From: an uncultured Bacilli bacterium
GTDB taxonomy: Bacteria > Bacillota_I > Bacilli_A > RFN20 > CAG-631
Assembly (NCBI GenBank): GCA_934215405.1
Contig: CAKPZU010000072.1
Span: 1-10,299 of the forward strand
DNA length: 10,299 bases
Reading direction: 5' to 3'
Of this stretch, positions 6,554 through 10,299 are shown one piece after another. The first letter of the stretch is position 1; each line of letters opens with the position of its first letter. The notes beneath the pieces are model-generated. The model did no database searches. It was given only the letters and a program-made list of their open reading frames with translations, and was not told the DNA's origin. A program made the position numbers and the translations under genes.

Positions 6554-7759
6554 ATGAACATTTTTAAAAGATTTCTAATAAGACTTTATCAAAAAATTTT
6601 ATATTTATTTTCTTTATTTTTAAATTTTAAAGAGCCCTTAGTTATTAGTGGTAATGATGCCTTTAATAAACTAGTTGAAGAAATTAAAAAAAATAATTTT
6701 AAGCATGTTTTTTTAGTAACTGGGAAAAAAATTCATTCCTTAAAATTAGATGAATTATTAATAAATTTATTAGATAATGAAAATATAAAATATACTTTGT
6801 ATTTTGAATTTACAACTGATCCAACAGTTAAGCAAATAAACGATGGAACTAACTTATATATTAATAACAATTGTGATTGCATTGTAGCAATTGGTGGTGG
6901 TTCTATTATGGATGGAGCTAAAGGAATAGGAATTAAAGTAAATAATAAGAAAGATTTAATTAAGATGAAAGGCTTATTAAAGGTAAAGCATAAGCTTCCT
7001 TTTAATTTTTTAGTTCCAACTACTGCTGGAAGCGGAAGTGAAGTATCAATTGCTGCTGTAATAATTAATGAAGAAAATAAAGAAAAATTTCCTATTGAGG
7101 ATTTAAAGTTAATTCCTAATGTTGTAGTTTTAAATCCTAATTTATTAGTTAATCTTCCTGTCTCAATTACAGCTTATACAGGAATGGATGCCCTAACTCA
7201 TGCAATTGAAGCGTATTTAGGTAATTCAAACACAAAAGAAAGTAGTAAAAATGCTTTAGAAGCTATAAAGCTTATTTTTAATAATTTACAGACATCTTAT
7301 TTAAATAATAACGATTTAAATGCTAAAAATAATATGCAAATAGCTACTTATAAAGCAGGGCGTGCTTTTTCAAGAGCCTATGTTGGCTATGTTCATGCTT
7401 TATCTCATGCAATTGGTGGCTATTTTAATGTTCCTCATGGACTAGCAAATGCCATTTTATTACCTTTTGTATTAGTAGAATATGATAAATATGCATATAA
7501 AAAGCTAGCTAAAATTTATGATTACCTATATGGTAAAAACACTTTAGCAAATAAAGAAAAAGCAAATAATATTATAGAAAATATTATTAAATTAAATAAT
7601 GACTTAAATATTCCTAAAAAATTTGATATTAAAATAAATGAAAAAGATATTGATATTTTAATTAATAGAGCTATTAAAGAATCAATACCTTTATATCCAG
7701 TATGTAAATTATTTACCTATCAAAATTTTAAAAATGTTATTATTGAAGCCTTTAATTAA
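6554..7759 (+). CDS. Iron-containing (group III) alcohol dehydrogenase
   Basis: A 401-residue NAD(P)-dependent dehydrogenase of the Fe-ADH family. The dinucleotide-binding site shows G114-G-G-S117 with D120, then the T-T-A-G-S-G-S-E stretch (156-163). The four metal ligands are in place by comparison with FucO: D212 and H216 in GMDALTHAIEAY, H281 in VHALSH and H295 in VPHG; H285 matches the proton-relay histidine. All key residues are intact, so activity is likely. Substrate (ethanol, butanol, lactaldehyde and others) cannot be told. The first 25 residues are hydrophobic/basic and amphipathic, perhaps a membrane-associating helix before the usual start of the domain. AGGAGG (6544-6549) precedes the ATG. 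The gene lies on the opposite strand to everything around it, between ribF and rpsO, and its stop codon overlaps the end of the convergent small membrane-protein gene. Confidence 0.94.
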   Translation: MNIFKRFLIRLYQKILYLFSLFLNFKEPLVISGNDAFNKLVEEIKKNNFKHVFLVTGKKIHSLKLDELLINLLDNENIKYTLYFEFTTDPTVKQINDGTNLYINNNCDCIVAIGGGSIMDGAKGIGIKVNNKKDLIKMKGLLKVKHKLPFNFLVPTTAGSGSEVSIAAVIINEENKEKFPIEDLKLIPNVVVLNPNLLVNLPVSITAYTGMDALTHAIEAYLGNSNTKESSKNALEAIKLIFNNLQTSYLNNNDLNAKNNMQIATYKAGRAFSRAYVGYVHALSHAIGGYFNVPHGLANAILLPFVLVEYDKYAYKKLAKIYDYLYGKNTLANKEKANNIIENIIKLNNDLNIPKKFDIKINEKDIDILINRAIKESIPLYPVCKLFTYQNFKNVIIEAFN

Positions 7760-8015
7760 TAATGCTAGGAATTAGGCTTAATTGAATAAACATACAAATT
7801 AAAGATAATACAATAGCAATACTTGAAAAGAATAATGCTTTATCAAGATTTTCAGCATGTAAATAATTAACATAATTCATTTTAATATTTAAGGCCATTA
7901 TTAAGCATGGTATAGCAAGTATCAGTCCAAAGCCATAAAATACTGCTAAAACAATTGCTAGAACACTAAAAAAATGTAACTGCCTTAAAATACTATAATA
8001 GGTTATTTTATCCAT
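7752..8015 (-). CDS. Small membrane protein, 87 aa, unknown function
   Basis: I do not recognise a family. The protein has a long hydrophobic stretch (about residues 14-44, with proline at 36, so it may be one long helix or two) and a second one at 61-84. Between them is a short polar loop (KMNYVNYLHAENLDK). Two or three membrane helices are therefore likely. The ATG is supported by GGTGAT (8024-8019) with 4-nt spacing after GGTGA. The gene begins 20 nt after the ribF stop on the same strand and is probably the third gene of a truB-ribF transcript. Its stop overlaps the convergent dehydrogenase gene by 8 nt: the palindrome TTAATTAA encodes Asn-stop on both strands. The good SD and compact placement argue that it is real. 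Confidence 0.7.
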   Translation of the reverse strand: MDKITYYSILRQLHFFSVLAIVLAVFYGFGLILAIPCLIMALNIKMNYVNYLHAENLDKALFFSSIAIVLSLICMFIQLSLIPSIIN

Positions 8016-8018
8016 TTT

Positions 8019-8040
8019 ATCACCAATTATAGTATTTACA
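8019..8040 (-). promoter_or_regulatory. 22-nt upstream element with GGTGAT SD (copy B)
   Basis: On the minus strand TGTAAATACTA (8040-8030), 5 nt and GGTGAT (8024-8019) stand 3 nt before the ATG of the 87-residue membrane protein. The arrangement and 19 of 22 bases equal the element before the L,D-transpeptidase gene. The ribF stop codon lies inside it. TACTATAAT within it contains a perfect TATAAT, so it may combine a promoter -10 with the ribosome binding site, although I see no good -35. Confidence 0.5.
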
Positions 8041-8941
8041 TATTTAAGTATTTTAATAAATCATTATAATCTTTTTCTATTTGCTTTTTTAAATCATTTA
8101 ATGAATTAAATTTTACTTCTTCCCTTTTAAAATAAGTAAAAATTGCAATTATTTTATCATCATATATATCTTCATTAAAATTTAAAATATTTGCTTCAAT
8201 CTTTAATGATTTTTCATCATTAATTGTTGGATTACTTCCAACATTAATTAAAGCATCATATTCTTTGTTTAAAACAATTATTTTTCCAAAATAAACACCA
8301 TTTTTTAATAAATAGCAAGAATCATTAATCTCTAAGTTAGCAGTTTTAAAATTGATTGTTCTTCCTATTTGCTTACCTTTTATTACCTTTGATTCAACAA
8401 AAAATGGTTTTAATAATAATTTATTAGCTATATCTATTTTGCCATCTTTTAAAAGATTTCTTATATATGAAGATGAAACTTTATTATTGTTAAAATAAAC
8501 ATCATCAACAATTTCTATATCAATATTTGTATTATTTTTAATAAAATTAATATTTCCTTCTTTATTTTTAGCAAAAGAAAAATCATTTCCACAAATTATT
8601 TTTTGACAATTTAATGGTTTAAGGATTTTATTTAAAAACGAATTTGCATCTAGATTAATAAAATCATCTTTAATTGATAAAATTAATAAATAATCAATAT
8701 TTAACTCTTTAAAAAATTCTATTTTATTTTTTAAAGGAAAAATGGCATTTGAAACCTTAAAATAACTTAAAACATCATCAGAAAAAGTGATGACAACACT
8801 TTTTAAATTATTATTTTTAGCATTATTTATTAATGAATCAATGATTTTTTTGTGCCCTAAATGTAAGCCATCAAAAAAGCCAATGGTAACACAGCTATTT
8901 TCCTTGTAATTCTTTAATTCGTTTAAATCTAATATCCTCAT
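8036..8941 (-). CDS. ribF: Bifunctional riboflavin kinase/FMN adenylyltransferase
   Basis: A 301-residue enzyme that phosphorylates riboflavin to FMN and adenylates FMN to FAD in the cytoplasm. The N-terminal nucleotidyltransferase domain shows G21-F-F-D-G-L-H27-L-G-H30, the C-G-N-D-F-S-F block at 117-123 and S156-S-S-Y-I-R161. The C-terminal kinase domain begins near 183 with G193-R-T-I-N-F-K-T200-A-N202, where most homologues have a P-T-A-N motif (here K-T-A-N, and I-N for L-G). The catalytic Glu is probably E249. The frame is open 12 codons further up, but the ATG at 8941 has AAAGAGG (8956-8950) 8 nt upstream and yields the family-typical start. It overlaps the end of truB by 47 nt, so translation is probably coupled. 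truB-ribF is a conserved pair in Firmicutes. Confidence 0.95.
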   Translation of the reverse strand: MRILDLNELKNYKENSCVTIGFFDGLHLGHKKIIDSLINNAKNNNLKSVVITFSDDVLSYFKVSNAIFPLKNKIEFFKELNIDYLLILSIKDDFINLDANSFLNKILKPLNCQKIICGNDFSFAKNKEGNINFIKNNTNIDIEIVDDVYFNNNKVSSSYIRNLLKDGKIDIANKLLLKPFFVESKVIKGKQIGRTINFKTANLEINDSCYLLKNGVYFGKIIVLNKEYDALINVGSNPTINDEKSLKIEANILNFNEDIYDDKIIAIFTYFKREEVKFNSLNDLKKQIEKDYNDLLKYLNM

Positions 8942-9791
8942 TAAATAATCCTCTTTCACAATGATAATTATTATCATTAATTAAATTATACACTGCAATT
9001 CCCTTATTATCATCCATTATTAAAACATTTTTAGCATTTTCATTTATTAAAGTAATATTTTGACCATTATATACTCTAATTAATTTATTATTTGATAAAT
9101 CATTTATTTGCTTAAAATCTAAAACATCCTTAATGTCATATGCTTTAAAATTATTATTTATTAAATCATCATAAGAAGTGGCCATATCTAAGCTTAAATT
9201 ACCAATTTTAGTTCTTATTAAGCTAATTAGATGACCATCATTATTTAAAGCATTAGCAATATCCTCTCCAAGTGTTCTAATATATGTTCCCTTTGAGCAT
9301 TTAACATATATTTTAATAGAATCCAGATTGTTTTCTAGTAATTTTAAATCATATATAAAGACATTTCTTTTTGGAATATCAACATCTTCATTATTACGGG
9401 CATATTCATATAAATGGCGACCATTAACATGGATAGCAGAATATATTGGAGGAACTTGAGTTATTTCACCTAAAAATTTATTTAATACCTGATTAATTTT
9501 ATCATCACTACATTTACAAACCTTAGATGTTTTAATAACATTACCAGTTAAATCTAAGGTATCTGTTTTGCTACCAAATTTAATTTCTGCTATATATTCT
9601 TTAAAGCTTGTTTCTAAATAAGGCATGATTTTTGTTGCTTGATTCACACCTACAATTAATAAACCACTAGCAAAAGGATCAAGCGTACCACAATGGCCAA
9701 CCTTTTTAGTATGAAAAATTCTTTTTACAGCTTTTATTACATCATAGCTTGTAATATTTTCTTTTTTATTAATTAATAAGATTTTATCCAT
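8895..9791 (-). CDS. truB: tRNA pseudouridine(55) synthase
   Basis: A 298-residue enzyme that isomerises U55 in the T-loop of tRNAs to pseudouridine. Catalytic Asp38 sits in GHCGTLDPFASGLL (32-45). Other TruB blocks are K64-E-Y66 with the FGSKTDTLD stretch (72-80), QVPPIYSAIHVNGRHLYEYAR (112-132) and CSKGTYIRTLGED (165-177). The part after about 230 is a small PUA-like RNA-binding domain with low similarity. The ATG has AAAGG (9805-9801) 9 nt upstream, and the N-terminus starts as expected for the family. Usually rbfA or infB genes stand upstream; here a divergent cysteine-rich protein gene does, so truB begins a transcript. I find no convincing promoter; the best candidate -10 is TATTAA at 9825-9820 with a poor -35. 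Confidence 0.96.
   Translation of the reverse strand: MDKILLINKKENITSYDVIKAVKRIFHTKKVGHCGTLDPFASGLLIVGVNQATKIMPYLETSFKEYIAEIKFGSKTDTLDLTGNVIKTSKVCKCSDDKINQVLNKFLGEITQVPPIYSAIHVNGRHLYEYARNNEDVDIPKRNVFIYDLKLLENNLDSIKIYVKCSKGTYIRTLGEDIANALNNDGHLISLIRTKIGNLSLDMATSYDDLINNNFKAYDIKDVLDFKQINDLSNNKLIRVYNGQNITLINENAKNVLIMDDNKGIAVYNLINDNNYHCERGLFNEDIRFKRIKELQGK
8950..8956 (-). promoter_or_regulatory. Ribosome binding site that fixes the ribF start
   Basis: AAAGAGG on the minus strand lies inside the last codons of truB, 8 nt before the ATG at 8941. It supports that ATG over the upstream in-frame ATG at 8977, which would add an isoleucine-rich stretch (MIIIIIV) not seen in RibF proteins and has no SD. 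Confidence 0.8.
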
Positions 9792-9809
9792 ATTATTTAT
9801 CCTTTCATG

Positions 9810-9839
9810 TTAACAAAAATTAATACTTCTGCATATTGT
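9810..9839 (+). promoter_or_regulatory. Candidate promoter of the cysteine-rich protein gene
   Basis: TTAACA (9810-9815) and TATTGT (9834-9839) are separated by 18 nt in the 79-nt divergent gap before the TTG-started gene. Transcription would begin near 9846, leaving a leader of about 25 nt with the AAAGGGGTGA ribosome binding site. Both boxes are imperfect, so this is a tentative call. Confidence 0.35.
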
Positions 9840-9854
9840 AAAATGTAGTAGAGT

Positions 9855-9864
9855 AAAGGGGTGA
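9855..9864 (+). promoter_or_regulatory. Strong ribosome binding site for a TTG start
   Basis: AAAGGGGTGA matches the anti-Shine-Dalgarno of 16S rRNA at all but one position (AAAGGAGGTGA expected, one base shorter) and lies 6 nt before TTG at 9871. It decides the start of the right-edge gene, because the only nearby in-frame ATG (9922) has no SD. A GTG at 9861 meets a stop after two codons. Confidence 0.7.
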
Positions 9865-9870
9865 AATAAT

Positions 9871-10299
9871 TTGTATAATTGTAATTTAACTACAAATTCA
9901 TGTCCTAATATCACATTAACTATGAGTGCAAACCAAACAAGACTAGCACCTTGTGATTTAATTACTTACACTGTAACTATTAATAATGAAGATAATAATG
10001 TTACTTATGGTGTATTTAAGGAAAATCTTCCATGTCCATTAGTTTTCCTACCTGGAACTGTAACAATTAATGGTGCTAATTATCCAACATTAAATCCAAC
10101 AAATGGCTTTAATGTAAACTTCTTAACAATGGGTAATCAAATAACAATCACTTATATTTGTAAGGCATATGGAGATAGCTGTTGTTGTGTTAAGGTAACT
10201 ACTTGTGACTGCTGTAGACAATATCGAACTGTTAATAACCAAGCTCAGCTTGCTTACAAGCAATGCTGTAATAATAAGGTAGCACTTTCTAACGTTTGT
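9871..10299 (+). CDS. Cysteine-rich protein with DUF11-like domain (3' end outside window)
   Basis: A frame starting at TTG 9871 stays open for all 143 codons to the window edge. Residues about 14-98 resemble a DUF11/conserved-repeat beta-sandwich: Y33-T-V-T-I-N-N, then V58-F-L-P-G-T-V-T-I-N-G, P76-T-N-G-F, and I91-T-I-T-Y-I. Such domains occur in bacterial surface, spore-coat-like or adhesin proteins, often as tandem repeats. There is no signal peptide or membrane segment at the N-terminus. Fourteen cysteines appear in 143 residues, clustered in C104-C-C, C112-D-C-C115 and C132-C133, which is unusual for DUF11 domains and suggests disulphide cross-linking or metal binding. Codon choice is less AT-rich than in neighbours. 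The strong SD and long open frame make it a real gene; function, full length and location are unknown. A coat-like or self-assembling role is inference. Confidence 0.8.
   Translation, partial: MYNCNLTTNSCPNITLTMSANQTRLAPCDLITYTVTINNEDNNVTYGVFKENLPCPLVFLPGTVTINGANYPTLNPTNGFNVNFLTMGNQITITYICKAYGDSCCCVKVTTCDCCRQYRTVNNQAQLAYKQCCNNKVALSNVC

Noticed and set aside
7746..7779. AAGCCT/AGGCTT hairpin as a bidirectional terminator
   Set aside because: No T-run follows the stem on either strand and most of it lies within coding sequence, so I did not call it.
8942..8977. 12-codon extension of ribF beginning MIIIIIV
   Set aside because: No SD before the upstream ATG, while AAAGAGG precedes the ATG at 8941 and the shorter protein fits the family.
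1..10299. Mycoplasma-type genetic code, given the low GC
   Set aside because: Tryptophan residues in conserved motifs are encoded by TGG and no conserved protein needs UGA read-through; a peptidoglycan enzyme is also present.
1..10299. CRISPR arrays, tRNA or rRNA genes, insertion sequences, phage or toxin-antitoxin modules
   Set aside because: I saw no regularly spaced repeats, no cloverleaf-like stretches, no transposase or integrase motifs and no terminal inverted repeats around any gene.

Overview
The window is very AT-rich and reads as low-GC Firmicutes-type DNA. Tryptophan is encoded by TGG (for example in the cardiolipin synthase and in the HGW motif of the hydrolase), genes end in TAA, and Shine-Dalgarno sites are strong (AGGAGG, AAGGAG, GGTGAT). 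This rules out the UGA=Trp mycoplasma code. An L,D-transpeptidase argues for a peptidoglycan wall, so a walled Bacilli/Erysipelotrichia-like or uncultured gut lineage is the best guess; I cannot name a species.

Layout. At the left edge a probable gene tail runs straight into a plus-strand cardiolipin synthase gene (52-1581). From about 6340 down to 1760 every gene is on the minus strand: rpsO, a GNAT-like/HAD fusion protein, an L,D-transpeptidase, a YgjP-type metallopeptidase, a TrmH/SpoU rRNA methyltransferase and a membrane-anchored alpha/beta hydrolase. This run ends in a rho-independent terminator at 1763-1798. rpsO has its own promoter, a leader that can fold over its ribosome binding site, and its own terminator, so the genes behind it probably depend on read-through or weak internal promoters. 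A plus-strand iron-containing alcohol dehydrogenase (6554-7759) faces rpsO across a divergent promoter region. Its 3' end overlaps a small membrane-protein gene. That gene lies behind the minus-strand pair truB-ribF, which overlap each other by 47 nt. At the right edge a plus-strand gene starts with TTG and runs off the window; it encodes a cysteine-rich protein with a DUF11-like beta-sandwich domain.

How it fits together. truB, ribF and rpsO form a well-known conserved block in Firmicutes. Here the block keeps its order and strand but is split by the membrane-protein gene and the inverted dehydrogenase gene. The minus-strand run mixes RNA and ribosome functions (S15, rRNA methyltransferase) with envelope functions (L,D-transpeptidase, anchored hydrolase), next to the phospholipid enzyme Cls.

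Most of the window is ordinary housekeeping DNA and I see no clear new defence or mobile system. The points most worth checking are the cysteine-rich DUF11-like gene missed by ATG-based calling, the SD-sequestering helix in the rpsO leader, a 22-nt element shared upstream of two membrane-protein genes, and the GNAT-HAD fusion.
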